Shown here one piece after another: positions 39,719 through 49,682 of a stretch of 60,316 nt of DNA. Each line of letters starts with the position of its first letter. Within the stretch, counting starts at the first letter, position 1. A model generated the notes under the pieces. The model was given only the letters and a program-made list of their open reading frames with translations, was not told the origin of the DNA and searched no databases. Location: assembly GCA_016842065.1 (NCBI GenBank), contig JAEPDS010000027.1:1-60316 (forward strand). Reading direction: 5' to 3'. The position numbers and the translations under genes were made by a program. The stretch comes from Candidatus Thiodiazotropha sp. 'RUGA'. GTDB lineage: Bacteria; Pseudomonadota; Gammaproteobacteria; Chromatiales; Chromatiaceae.

Positions 39719-40921
39719 ATGAGTCGTCTGAAGAATAGAAAAATCCTCCTCGGTGTGACGGGAGGCATAGCAGCCTATAAAAGTGCTGTACTGCTGCGCG
39801 GACTACTGAAAGAGGGTGCCGAGGTGCGTGTGGTAATGACCGCTGCGGCCCGGAGTTTTGTCGCACCGCTGACTTTTCAGGCCCTCTCCGGTCATCCGGT
39901 GCATACTGAACTGTTGGATCCAGAACAGGAATCTGCCATGGATCATATCAGTCTGGCACGTTGGGCGGATTTAGTGTTGGTGGCACCTGCTACGGCCAAT
40001 TTCATGGCAAAGCTGGCCTCCGGGCAGGCCGATGATCTACTCACAACCCTCTGTCTTGCGACCACCGCTCCCCTATCGATCGCACCTGCGATGAACCATC
40101 AGATGTGGCTGAATGGGGCGACTCAGGAGAATCTTCAGAAGCTGCTTGGCAGAGGCGTTGTCTGCTGGGGGCCGGCCGAAGGGGATCAGGCCTGTGGTGA
40201 GAACGGTCCAGGCAGAATGGTCGAGCCTGAGTTGTTGTTGCAACAGGTTCAGCACCATTTCTCCCAAGGGTCTCTATCCGGTGTGCGGGTATTGATGACC
40301 GCTGGATCTACCCGGGAACCGATTGATCCGGTTCGATTTATTGGTAACCGCAGCTCAGGCAAGATGGGCTATGCATTGGCTGAGGCGTTGAGTGGGCAGG
40401 GGGCTGAGGTAACCCTGGTCAGCGGTCCGGTGACGGTGCCGCCGCCCATCGGTATCACACGCATCGATGTGGAACAGGCCGAGGAGATGCGTCGGGAAGT
40501 CATCAATCGGGTTGCACAAGCGGATATCTTTATCGGTGTTGCGGCAGTGGCAGATTATCGACCTCGCCAGGCGGCGGATGAAAAGATCAAGAAAGATAGG
40601 GAATCGGTGACACTGGAACTCGTGAAGAATCCGGATATACTCGCAGAGGTGGCCAGTCTCGAAGGTGCCCCGTTCTGTGTCGGTTTTGCAGCTGAGACAG
40701 AAAATGTGGAAGCCTACGCCGAAGCGAAGCGCCAAGCCAAAGGATTGGATCTGATCGCAGCCAACCAGGTTGCTGCAAAGGAGGGTGGCTTTGAGTCGGA
40801 TCAGAATGCTCTGTTGCTGTTATGGCAAGGGGGGCGGGAAGTTCTGCCCATGATGCCCAAACATCAGCTGGCAAGGCAGCTCGTAGAGCGGATTTCAGAA
40901 CAATATCATGCCAGTCGCTAA
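39719..40921 (+). CDS. coaBC: CoaBC: phosphopantothenoylcysteine decarboxylase/synthetase
   Basis: Bifunctional CoA-synthesis enzyme, 400 residues. N-terminal CoaC flavin decarboxylase (GVTGGIAAYKSAVLLRGL; active-site His in MDHISLARWAD; PAMNHQMW) and C-terminal CoaB ligase from about residue 190 (VLMTAGSTREPIDPVRF, then NRSSGKMGYALAEAL). Together with coaE at 8.5 kb two of the late CoA steps lie in this window. In Pseudomonas dut follows; here the next gene is algC with no dut between. Confidence 0.97.
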   Translation: MSRLKNRKILLGVTGGIAAYKSAVLLRGLLKEGAEVRVVMTAAARSFVAPLTFQALSGHPVHTELLDPEQESAMDHISLARWADLVLVAPATANFMAKLASGQADDLLTTLCLATTAPLSIAPAMNHQMWLNGATQENLQKLLGRGVVCWGPAEGDQACGENGPGRMVEPELLLQQVQHHFSQGSLSGVRVLMTAGSTREPIDPVRFIGNRSSGKMGYALAEALSGQGAEVTLVSGPVTVPPPIGITRIDVEQAEEMRREVINRVAQADIFIGVAAVADYRPRQAADEKIKKDRESVTLELVKNPDILAEVASLEGAPFCVGFAAETENVEAYAEAKRQAKGLDLIAANQVAAKEGGFESDQNALLLLWQGGREVLPMMPKHQLARQLVERISEQYHASR

Positions 40922-40957
40922 GAGCTGGTGAGAACTGAATAGAATTCAGGGTTAAAT

Positions 40958-43471
40958 ATGGCTTTTTCTAAAAACAACGGGGAGCAGATGGCTAAACAAG
41001 GAAGTGGACGTTCAATAAAAAGTTATTGGACGCTAGGGGTGTTAGGGATCTTGGTTCTTGTTGCGGCCAGTTGGGCGGCAAACTTCTACCTGACGGATAG
41101 TGCGAATCAGATAAAACAGCGGCATCAGGTTCAAACCGTCGCTGAAGTTCTTGCAAGCGGGCTCAGCGCAAACATCCAACAGCGCACGAGTCTGGTCCAC
41201 GGGCTGGCCAATCAGGAGATGACTGCGGCCGTGCTCGACATGGACGATCCACAGTATCTGAGCCAGGAACAGCAACGACTGGCAAAACTGATGCCTGAAG
41301 CGCTTATGCTTCGCTTGCTGCCATTGGGGTTCAGTGAGCCGGACACAAGTGCAACGCCGAACATGGGATACGCTTCTCTGCTGTTACTCAGACAAGCCGA
41401 AGAGAGCTCCCAGACCATTGCCGCGGAAGTGCATCAGTTCGGCACCCCGCATCAACATATTGCTGTCGCCGCCTCGGTTCGGGATCAGATTGGAGAGGTC
41501 AAAGGTGTCCTGCACGTGGCCTATCCCACTCAGGAGTTTCAGAGTCTGTTGGAATCGTTGGGCAGCCTGAGTGGCCGCATCGAATGGCAACAGGTGATTC
41601 CCGGCAAACCGCCACTGATGCTCGCCGCCAAAGGGGGCACTCCCACATCAAAGTCACAGCCCGACGGGGTGATAGCGATCGCTGGCAGCATCTGGCAGAT
41701 TGCCTATTGGGGTTCAGTCGGTACGGTATTGGATCCAGTTGCGTTAGGCATGCAGGCTGCACCGGCAGCGATTCTGTTCCTGCTGGCCGCAGTTTTACTG
41801 ATGGTGCTCTCAGGACGAATGACCAAAGCCTTGAAGATGGATCAGGCCAGCATTCTCTCCCTGGTGGAAGCCTTGGTGGTTGGTCGCCCACCAAAATCCC
41901 AGTCTGCTCTGTTGAGCGATCTGCAGCCGACCTTCGATGTGATGGAACATCAGATCCGGGAGTATCGAAGCAATCAGGCCGGCAAAGGGGCTAGCCGAAC
42001 TGCAGCCACCACTGGTCAGGCGGAAATGGGAATCTCTGTCGAGGAGGGTTTGCCGACCGTAGAGACGGCGCACGAAGCGACAGCGCTGGCACCCAAAGTG
42101 GATATCTCCGCAACGATCTTCCGTGCCTACGATATCCGTGGTGTGGTTGGAGAGACATTCTCGGAAGATGTGGTTGCCCGGTTGGGCCAGGGATTTGGCA
42201 GTGAGGTGTTTGAAAGGGGCCATAGTGCCGTGGTGGTGGGACGTGATGCCCGTAATTCCAGTGAAAGATTGCAGAGTGCCCTGATTCAGGGGCTGCAGAG
42301 TAGTGGTCGGGATGTGATCGATCTGGGACTGGTACCGACTCCGTTGCTGCACTATGCGGTTCATGAACTGGATGCGGAGTGTGGCGCCATGATTACCGGA
42401 AGCCATAACCCCTCTCAATACAATGGGCTGAAAATGATCATCAGCGGGGAGAGTCCATCTTCCGAGTCTATCCAGGGGCTTCGCCGTCGCATCGATGCGG
42501 ATCAACTGCTGGTGGGTGAGGGTAGTTTCGATTCCCGGGATATCATCGAAGATTACATCGAACGGGTGGTCTCTGATGTGCGCATGGGGCAGAGCCTGAA
42601 GGTAGTCGTTGACTGTGGTAATGGCGCCGCTTCAGTGGTTGCACCGGAACTTTATCGTCAGCTCGGTTGTGAAGTGGTGGAACTCTATTGCGATGTGGAT
42701 GGTGACTTCCCCAATCATCATCCGGATCCAGGCGATCCAAGCAACATGGCCGATCTGCAGAGGGCCGTGGTAGATCATCAGGCCGCTTTGGGTATTGCGT
42801 TTGATGGCGATGGTGACCGTATCGGACTGGTGGACTCTTCCGGAAAGATCATCTGGCCAGATCGATTGCTGATGTATCTGGCGATCGATGTGCTGACCCG
42901 GGAGCCCGGTGGTGACATCATCTACGATGTAAAATGTACCAGACACCTGGCGAATGTGGTGCTCTCCAATGGTGGTCGGCCATTGATGTGGAAGAGTGGT
43001 CACTCCATGCTCAAACAGAAGATGAAGGAGACCCATGCGCTGCTGGCTGGTGAGTACAGTGGCCATATTATCTTCTCCGAGCGCTGGTTCGGTTTTGACG
43101 ACGGTATCTATACCGGGGCCAGATTGCTGGAGATTCTCTCACTCGATTATCGGACCAGTGCTGAAGTCTTCGCAGAACTGCCGGAGAGTATTTCCACACC
43201 AGAGTATGTTGTGCGTCTCGAAGAGGGGCATGCAGAGACCGTGATGGAAGCCATCGATCTGCTCCCGGACATTCCCAGCGCCAGAATGGTCAAGATTGAT
43301 GGTCTGAGGGCCGAATTTGAGCAGGGCTGGGGATTGGTGCGCGCTTCCAACACCTCGCCGGCACTGCTGTTCCGCTTTGAAGCGGAGTCGGAAGCGGAGC
43401 TGGATAAGGTCAAGGGGGTCTTCCGCGAGCTGGTCAACAAGGTTGATCCCCAGCTTGAGTTACCGTTTTAA
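40958..43471 (+). CDS. algC: Phosphomannomutase/phosphoglucomutase with membrane-anchored N-terminal extension
   Basis: 837 residues. The C-terminal ~460 residues are a complete alpha-D-phosphohexomutase: phosphoserine loop TGSHNPSQYNGLKM (S482), metal site DGDGDRIG (about 616), sugar-binding loop GEYSGHIIF and a phosphate-contact tail (RASNTSPALLFRFEAES). The first ~385 residues are unusual: a membrane helix (about 22-45), an extracytoplasmic-looking domain of about 220 residues, a second helix (about 268-287) and a cytoplasmic linker. Long AlgC forms with such an N-terminus also occur in Pseudomonas. Supplies mannose-1-phosphate/glucose-1-phosphate for exopolysaccharide and LPS and links to ugd. 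Confidence 0.92.
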   Translation: MAFSKNNGEQMAKQGSGRSIKSYWTLGVLGILVLVAASWAANFYLTDSANQIKQRHQVQTVAEVLASGLSANIQQRTSLVHGLANQEMTAAVLDMDDPQYLSQEQQRLAKLMPEALMLRLLPLGFSEPDTSATPNMGYASLLLLRQAEESSQTIAAEVHQFGTPHQHIAVAASVRDQIGEVKGVLHVAYPTQEFQSLLESLGSLSGRIEWQQVIPGKPPLMLAAKGGTPTSKSQPDGVIAIAGSIWQIAYWGSVGTVLDPVALGMQAAPAAILFLLAAVLLMVLSGRMTKALKMDQASILSLVEALVVGRPPKSQSALLSDLQPTFDVMEHQIREYRSNQAGKGASRTAATTGQAEMGISVEEGLPTVETAHEATALAPKVDISATIFRAYDIRGVVGETFSEDVVARLGQGFGSEVFERGHSAVVVGRDARNSSERLQSALIQGLQSSGRDVIDLGLVPTPLLHYAVHELDAECGAMITGSHNPSQYNGLKMIISGESPSSESIQGLRRRIDADQLLVGEGSFDSRDIIEDYIERVVSDVRMGQSLKVVVDCGNGAASVVAPELYRQLGCEVVELYCDVDGDFPNHHPDPGDPSNMADLQRAVVDHQAALGIAFDGDGDRIGLVDSSGKIIWPDRLLMYLAIDVLTREPGGDIIYDVKCTRHLANVVLSNGGRPLMWKSGHSMLKQKMKETHALLAGEYSGHIIFSERWFGFDDGIYTGARLLEILSLDYRTSAEVFAELPESISTPEYVVRLEEGHAETVMEAIDLLPDIPSARMVKIDGLRAEFEQGWGLVRASNTSPALLFRFEAESEAELDKVKGVFRELVNKVDPQLELPF

Positions 43472-43482
43472 TCCTGTGTAAG

Positions 43483-43512
43483 AATCCAGGGTCTGTTAAC
43501 AGGCCCTGGATT
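43483..43512. terminator. 30-base palindrome between algC and argB
   Basis: AATCCAGGG-TCTGTT / AACAGG-CCCTGGATT: a near-perfect palindrome with only one G-T type pair, 12 bases past algC. It contains the GTTAACAGGCCCTGG motif shared with other spacers. Likely a message end or processing hairpin; there is no long T run. Confidence 0.55.
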
Positions 43513-43529
43513 ATTTGGCATACTGTTAG

Positions 43530-44452
<923 letters not shown>

Positions 44453-44453
<1 letters not shown>

Positions 44454-45064
44454 TGAGTAAACAGACCAAGGTTCCCCGCCGACAGTTGATTCTTGAAGCG
44501 CTGGCCCGGGAGCTTGAACAGAACCCCGGTGATCGGATTACAACCGCTTCGCTCGGTCGCGCGGTTGGCGTATCCGAAGCGGCGCTTTATCGCCACTTTG
44601 CCAGTAAAGCAAAGATGTTCGAGGGGCTGATCGATTTTGCTGAAGAGAGTGTTTTCTTACGCATCAATCAGATCCTCAAAGAGCATGCCGATGCCGAGAC
44701 CCGGTGTGCTCAGATACTCTATCTGCTGCTGCTCTTCTCTGAGCGCAATCCAGGTATAACCCGGGTCTTGCTGGGTGATGCACTGGTTGGCGAGACAGAG
44801 CGACTGTTGTCCCGGGTAGGACAGTTTTTCGAACGGCTTGAAACCCAGCTCAAACAGGTGTTGAGAGAGGGTGAACTGCGCAATGAAGGCCGGCCGTACG
44901 CTCTGGACAGTGCCATCTCTGCAAATATGATGACAATCTTGGCCGAGGGTTTGATGCATCAGTATCTGCGCAGTCGGTTCAAAATATCACCGCTACAGCA
45001 TTGGCAGACCCAGTGGCCGCTGCTTGCTTCGACCCTGTTTCCGGATGGAGCTTCCAACCGTTGA
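44453..45064 (+). CDS. slmA: Nucleoid occlusion factor SlmA
   Basis: TetR-family DNA-binding protein that blocks FtsZ assembly over the chromosome. 203 residues. Helix-turn-helix at ITTASLGRAVGVSEAALYRHFASK, followed by the FtsZ-binding all-helical domain (FEGLIDFAEESVFLRINQIL). Start overlaps the argB stop by one base, so the two are translationally coupled. In E. coli slmA sits next to pyrE; here pyrE lies about 2 kb on, on the other strand. Confidence 0.95.
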
Positions 45065-45104
45065 TATGAGGCTGCTGTCGGTCTAAGCGGATAGCGCTGT
45101 CGGG

Positions 45105-46079
45105 TTACTGCAGCAGTGCCTGTTGGAAACCTGCGTTTATCTGCAAAACTTCCGGTGTCTTTTCACAGGCCATTGCCCGCGTAGGATCCTTTTTGCACTG
45201 CAGATCCATGAAGATCACGGTATGACCTTTTTTCGGGTCCTCGATGCGTGACATAGAGATACTGATGTCACCCTCTTTAACCGGTTCTGCGGTGATGACA
45301 ATGTTTGAACCATCGATTTTCACCGCCGTTGTGCTGTGCTTTCTAAGATACTGCTTGGCCAGTCTCCAGGGTTTGTTACAGGCCATATCCGATTCACAGT
45401 TGAAGACGTTCTGCAGAGCGTCACTGAAACGCTCCTCCGCCTCCTCGATAGGATTGGTGGTGCTGTTGAGCTTTTTCAGCTCGCGAAAGCGTTTCAGATC
45501 CATGGCAAAGGATTGGCGAATGCGGTTTTTGTGGTGTTCACGGTCGATGATTGAGCTGTAGGCATCCTTCAGTGCCTGGCGTTTGACATCGATGTCCTTC
45601 AGCATCTTTTTCGATACCGGCTTTCCACTCAGCTCTCTTTGAGCGGCAAACTGTTCCATATCATCGAGGGTCGATTTCAGACGCTTGATATTCGATTGGG
45701 TAACGCGGATATGGGTATCCACGGCCTGCAGCTGACCGTTCCGGGTCATTGTAATATCGTCTTCCGTACGGAAGGTTCTCAACAGTACCCGATCCAGTGC
45801 CTGTTGTTTTTCCAGCACGCGTTGACGCTCGAGCCTGAGGCGCTCCTGCTCCTGTTGCTGCCTCAGCTCCTCATCCGTTTTTGCCGCATCCACCTGTTTT
45901 ACAGTGATGCCCTGTTGATCCAGGTGGGATCGTGCCCGATGAGTCTCGGACGGGGGAAGTTTGTCTGAGTAGTGGGTGCGCCCTTCGTCATCCACCCACT
46001 TGTAGAGCTTTCCTGCATAGCAACTGAGTGACAGATTGAAGCATAAGAAGATAATAATGCTGAGATTTTTCAAACCCAT
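45105..46079 (-). CDS. DUF4124 domain-containing secreted protein
   Basis: About 324 residues. Signal peptide (LSIIIFLCFNLSLSCYAG) followed by the DUF4124 signature YKWVDDEGRTHYSDKLPP, then a long charged coiled-coil part rich in Q, E, R and L (about 60-190) and a C-terminal segment with two cysteine pairs (NCESDMACNKPW and the QCKKDPTRAMACEK stretch). Periplasmic by inference. A GTG two codons upstream is an alternative start. Role unknown; DUF4124 proteins are common in gammaproteobacteria. Confidence 0.85.
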   Translation of the reverse strand: MGLKNLSIIIFLCFNLSLSCYAGKLYKWVDDEGRTHYSDKLPPSETHRARSHLDQQGITVKQVDAAKTDEELRQQQEQERLRLERQRVLEKQQALDRVLLRTFRTEDDITMTRNGQLQAVDTHIRVTQSNIKRLKSTLDDMEQFAAQRELSGKPVSKKMLKDIDVKRQALKDAYSSIIDREHHKNRIRQSFAMDLKRFRELKKLNSTTNPIEEAEERFSDALQNVFNCESDMACNKPWRLAKQYLRKHSTTAVKIDGSNIVITAEPVKEGDISISMSRIEDPKKGHTVIFMDLQCKKDPTRAMACEKTPEVLQINAGFQQALLQ

Positions 46080-46159
46080 ACCCACTGAAAATTCTGACTT
46101 ATCGAATATACACCAACTTCGATTATACTGCTCGACTCATCTCATAAGATAGCTACTTT

Positions 46160-46906
46160 GTGGAACAGTTCACCCTTTTAATTATTTCTATTCTGGCAAA
46201 TCTCTTCTCCGCCTTCTCTGGCGGTGGTGCCGGCTTGGTCCAATTACCCGCCCTGATATTCCTTGGATTGCCCTTCGGTATCGCCCTGGCGACCCATAAG
46301 GTGGCCTCAGTGGCTCTTGGTATAGGCGCCACCATCAGACATTTGCGGGAGGGGGGATTGGAGCGCCAGTTTGTCATCTTCATGCTCACTGCCGGATTGC
46401 CCGGGGTGATCATCGGCGCCAGTCTGATATTGCAGATACCTGACCGGATCGCCGAGGTGGCGTTGGGTATTCTGACCCTGGGTCTGAGTCTCTACTCGTT
46501 CATGAGTCCCCAGCTGGGTCAGGAGTATCGCGCTATTCACAGAGACTGGAAGGGTATGCTCTACGGTGCTGTGGGACTGTTTCTGATCGGTGTGCTGAAT
46601 GGTTCGCTCACCTCGGGTACCGGTCTGTTCGTCACCCTTTGGCTGGTGCGCTGGTTTGGGCTCGACTACCAACGTGCCGTGGCGCACACACTGGTGCTGG
46701 TCGGTGTGTTCTGGAATGGTGCCGGCGCCATCACACTGGGAATACTGGGCGAGATCTGGTGGCAGTGGTTGCCGGTGTTGATTGTCGGTTCACTGATTGG
46801 CGGTTATCTCGGTGCCCATCTGTCGATTGCCAAAGGCAACCGATGGATCAAACGTGGATTTGAGACGGTTACCCTGTTGGTGGGTGTCAAACTGGTTGTG
46901 GGGTAG
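46160..46906 (+). CDS. TauE/SafE family membrane protein
   Basis: 248 residues, eight or so membrane helices in two halves. The N-terminal half holds FSGGGAGLVQLPALIFLGLP and the C-terminal half GSLTSGTGLFVTLWLVRWFG, each with the glycine-rich entry typical of the family. Members export sulfite, sulfoacetate or other organic anions; the cargo cannot be read from sequence. Begins at a GTG with no obvious ribosome site, so the start is less sure than the product. Confidence 0.88.
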   Translation: MEQFTLLIISILANLFSAFSGGGAGLVQLPALIFLGLPFGIALATHKVASVALGIGATIRHLREGGLERQFVIFMLTAGLPGVIIGASLILQIPDRIAEVALGILTLGLSLYSFMSPQLGQEYRAIHRDWKGMLYGAVGLFLIGVLNGSLTSGTGLFVTLWLVRWFGLDYQRAVAHTLVLVGVFWNGAGAITLGILGEIWWQWLPVLIVGSLIGGYLGAHLSIAKGNRWIKRGFETVTLLVGVKLVVG

Positions 46907-47036
46907 GTCTTGATTATCGATGAGATCTGCAGCCATCTCCGGCAGAGATCCTGACTGGCTGAAGGAGGTAGGCCGCAAGGGTAAATGGTACTTACTCAAG
47001 TACTAAAATACTTTGCATCCAGTTTCATCAGAGGGT

Positions 47037-47061
47037 TTTGGTGGGGCCATGCCCCACCAAA
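47037..47061. repeat. Single palindromic repeat, collapsed copy
   Basis: Perfect palindrome TTTGGTGGGGC-cat-GCCCCACCAAA. Both ends are the outer ends of the full element at 8360-8426, with the inner CCCTA/TAGGG parts missing, so it looks like a full copy that lost its middle. Lies between the TauE/SafE-like gene and the 3' end of pyrE. Confidence 0.85.
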
Positions 47062-47099
47062 TAATCCTTAAGTTAAATCCCATTCGCTACCAGGGCCGA

Positions 47100-47124
47100 T
47101 CGGATTCGCGTTAACAGGCCCTAG
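47100..47124. repeat. GTTAACAGGCCCT motif at pyrE 3' end
   Basis: A 25-base stretch with GGATTCGCGTTAACAGG then CCCTAG, whose last bases form the pyrE stop codon on the minus strand. It matches 55015-55039 at 21 of 25 positions. AGGGCC (47093-47098) upstream can pair with GGCCCT. Confidence 0.6.
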
Positions 47125-47762
47125 ACCCCGTAGGTCTGTCGATAGGCTTGAATTCGCTCCAGATCCGTTGCGGAGTCCTCTTTCTGTTGCAGATACTCGA
47201 TCAACTGCGCAAGCCTGACAATGGCGCTGACCGGCAGACCGTAGTCAGCTTCGACCTCCTGAATGGCAGAACGCTCACCCTGTCCTCTCTCCTGCCTGTC
47301 CAGGGCAATCACTACACCGGCCGGGGTGGCCTGCTCATGTTTGATGATCTCCACAGACTCACGTACCGAGGTGCCGGCCGAGATCACGTCATCAATGATC
47401 ATGATTCTGCCTTCCAGCGGATGTCCGACGATGACTCCCCCTTCACCATGATCCTTTGCCTCTTTGCGGTTGAAGGCGTAGGGCAGATCCAGGCCGTGCT
47501 GATCGTAAAGGGCAGCAGCCGTTACTGCAGCCAGGGGAATGCCTTTGTAGGCTGGACCGTAAAGCACATCGAATTCAATCCCGGAATCAACAATGGCCTG
47601 GGCATAGTAGCGTCCCAATCTGGCCAGACTGGCACCGGTGTTGAACAGACCTGCATTGAAAAAATAGGGGCTGACACGACCGGATTTCAGAGTGAATTCA
47701 CCAAATCGCAGTACCTCGACATCGAGTGCGAAGTCCAGAAATTCCCGTTGATAATCCTGCAT
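47121..47762 (-). CDS. pyrE: Orotate phosphoribosyltransferase
   Basis: Pyrimidine synthesis: joins orotate to PRPP to give OMP. 213 residues. PRPP-binding motif [19 protein letters not shown], catalytic loop region [14 protein letters not shown], and N-terminal [20 protein letters not shown]. Its stop codon coincides with a spacer repeat. Divergent from ampG across a repeat-bearing spacer; the attenuator-type T-rich leader known for E. coli pyrE is not evident. Confidence 0.97.
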   Translation of the reverse strand: MQDYQREFLDFALDVEVLRFGEFTLKSGRVSPYFFNAGLFNTGASLARLGRYYAQAIVDSGIEFDVLYGPAYKGIPLAAVTAAALYDQHGLDLPYAFNRKEAKDHGEGGVIVGHPLEGRIMIIDDVISAGTSVRESVEIIKHEQATPAGVVIALDRQERGQGERSAIQEVEADYGLPVSAIVRLAQLIEYLQQKEDSATDLERIQAYRQTYGV

Positions 47763-48214
47763 GATTGAATACCTGTTTTAAGCGAGGTGCGCATTGTAAC
47801 CCATTCTTTATCCCTTAGGGCCGGTTACCGCTGATCCAATACACCTTGCTGGGACTGTTATTGTGTCCAGCAAAGCAGAATCAGCGTCGTCTGGCCTGGC
47901 CACAGGAGCGAATGATAGCGCCACTAGGCGCAAAAATAGATTGGCACTGGCTTAGCCGGTAATTGGTGGGGCAGGGCCCCACCCTATATTCTGAATTCAA
48001 CCGTAGGGTGGGGCCCTGCCCCACCAAACAGCCTTTGATACACCAGTTGCGATGTGTCTCTTGGCACTTTTTCAGCCACAACCAGGTGTATTGGGTTCGT
48101 CGTAAGAGGTCCTAATCAGGGGCAACCCGGATTTACTCAAAATCGGCTCTGTTATGAGACAGTACCCCGGCAGCAGCCTATAATGGCGGATCTTTCCACG
48201 AATAAGAGGTATCT
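47763..48214. other. pyrE/ampG divergent spacer (452 bases)
   Basis: Holds a full double-hairpin repeat (47963-48028), a TACAAT -10-like hexamer close to pyrE on the minus strand (47795-47800), and AAGAGGT before ampG. Small open frames overlap the repeat but have no ribosome site. Nothing else supports a gene. Confidence 0.5.
47963..48028. repeat. Palindromic double-hairpin repeat, copy 2 (REP/BIME-like)
   Basis: The left unit TTGGTGGGGC-agg-GCCCCACCCTA and right unit TAGGGTGGGGCcct-GCCCCACCAAA flank about 20 variable bases. Length is within one base of copy 1 at 8360-8426. Arms agree but the middle does not, so the arms are the conserved part. Confidence 0.87.
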
Positions 48215-49615
48215 GTGCTGACCGCCGGCAAACTATCCGATTGGCGCCAAACGCTCTCCATCTACTGGCAGCCGGGTGTACGGAATATGCTGTTTCTCGG
48301 CTTCTCCGCCGGACTGCCCCTGTTGCTGGTTTTCGGAACGCTCTCTTTTTGGCTACGCGAGGCAGGTATTGCCCGCTCAACCATCGGTTTCCTCAGTTGG
48401 GTGGCACTGGCCTATGGTTTCAAATGGGTTTGGGCTCCGTTGGTGGATCGTATGCAGTTGCCCTGGTTGACCCGGCGTTTGGGGCGTCGTAGGAGCTGGA
48501 TGCTGTTTGCCCAGGCATTGGTGATGCTTGGGCTCTGCGGTCTGGCGTTTTCCGATCCTTTGCAGGGTGTTTACTCTTTTGCCCTGCTGGCCCTTTTGGT
48601 GGCTTTTGCATCTGCCACTCAGGATATTGCCATCGATGCTTACCGAATCGAATCCGCCGAAGTCAAACTGCAGGGTTATATGGCGGCTAACTATATGATC
48701 GGTTACCGCTTGGCGATGATTGTCAGTGGTGGTGGTGCTCTGGGTATCGCCGGTTGGATTGCACCAGAGGGGAGTGGCTATCAACTACATGCCTGGACGG
48801 TTGCCTATCTCTGTATGGCATTATTGATGTTGATTGGTGTGATTACCGTGTTGTTGATCGCCGAACCGGATGTTCAACCTGACCGTGACACCTTGGCGCA
48901 GGAGGCCAGGGCCGAAAAGCTGATTGAGCAGCAACAATGGATGCCGGGACGGCTGCGTCAGTTTGCCGAGTGGATGTTCGATGCGGTGGTCAGTCCATTC
49001 GTCGACTTCATTCGACGCTATCGATGGCAGGCGGTATTGATTCTGGCGCTGATCGCGACTTATCGGATCTCTGATGTGGTGCTTGGAGTCATTTCAAGTG
49101 TTTTCTATGTGGATCTGGGTTTCAGCAAGGGTGAAGTTGCACTGGTGGTCAATGTGTTCGGGGTTGCAATGACCTTGATTGGTGCAGTTGTCGGCGGCAT
49201 GCTGGTCGCTCGATACAAGGTGTTGCCAATCCTGCTGTTGGGTGGTGTGCTGGCTGCAGCGACCAACCTGCTGTTTGCCTGGATGGCCAGTGTGGGACAT
49301 AACGTGATCTTTCTGACCCTGGTCATCTCCGCGGACAATTTAAGCGCCGGTCTGGCGACAGCCGCCTTTGTTGCCTATCTGTCGAGTCTGACCAATGTCT
49401 CCTATTCGGCAACCCAGTACGCCCTGTTCAGTTCAGTGATGTTGCTGTTGCCGAAGTTTATCGGTGGTTTCTCCGGTCTGATGGTGGACAATATCGGTTA
49501 TACATCGTTTTTCATGATCACCGCGTCGATGGGCATTCCGGTAATCGTGCTGATTCTGCTGGCTATGCGGTACTTGCCGGCTGTCGATGAGAAACCGGAT
49601 GGGTCAACGGTTTGA
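48215..49615 (+). CDS. ampG: AmpG family muropeptide permease
   Basis: Major-facilitator membrane protein, 466 residues and about twelve to fourteen helices, that brings N-acetylglucosaminyl-anhydro-muropeptides into the cytoplasm for cell-wall recycling. Family marks: MLFLGFSAGLPLLLVFGTL near the N-terminus, SATQDIAIDAYRIE in the fourth helix region and the YSATQYALFSSV stretch. GTG start with AAGAGG upstream. With pgeF it suggests active peptidoglycan recycling. Confidence 0.93.
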   Translation: MLTAGKLSDWRQTLSIYWQPGVRNMLFLGFSAGLPLLLVFGTLSFWLREAGIARSTIGFLSWVALAYGFKWVWAPLVDRMQLPWLTRRLGRRRSWMLFAQALVMLGLCGLAFSDPLQGVYSFALLALLVAFASATQDIAIDAYRIESAEVKLQGYMAANYMIGYRLAMIVSGGGALGIAGWIAPEGSGYQLHAWTVAYLCMALLMLIGVITVLLIAEPDVQPDRDTLAQEARAEKLIEQQQWMPGRLRQFAEWMFDAVVSPFVDFIRRYRWQAVLILALIATYRISDVVLGVISSVFYVDLGFSKGEVALVVNVFGVAMTLIGAVVGGMLVARYKVLPILLLGGVLAAATNLLFAWMASVGHNVIFLTLVISADNLSAGLATAAFVAYLSSLTNVSYSATQYALFSSVMLLLPKFIGGFSGLMVDNIGYTSFFMITASMGIPVIVLILLAMRYLPAVDEKPDGSTV

Positions 49616-49682
49616 GGTGTGGCAATGTGTGGGTTTGATTGGATTCAAAGGTACGGGTCGGTGTTTTGCAGGAGTGCACTGA

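Noticed and set aside
47881-48081. Small frame across the second double-hairpin repeat
   Set aside because: Its sequence comes from the repeat arms; same happens at 8322-8549, showing it is a repeat artefact.
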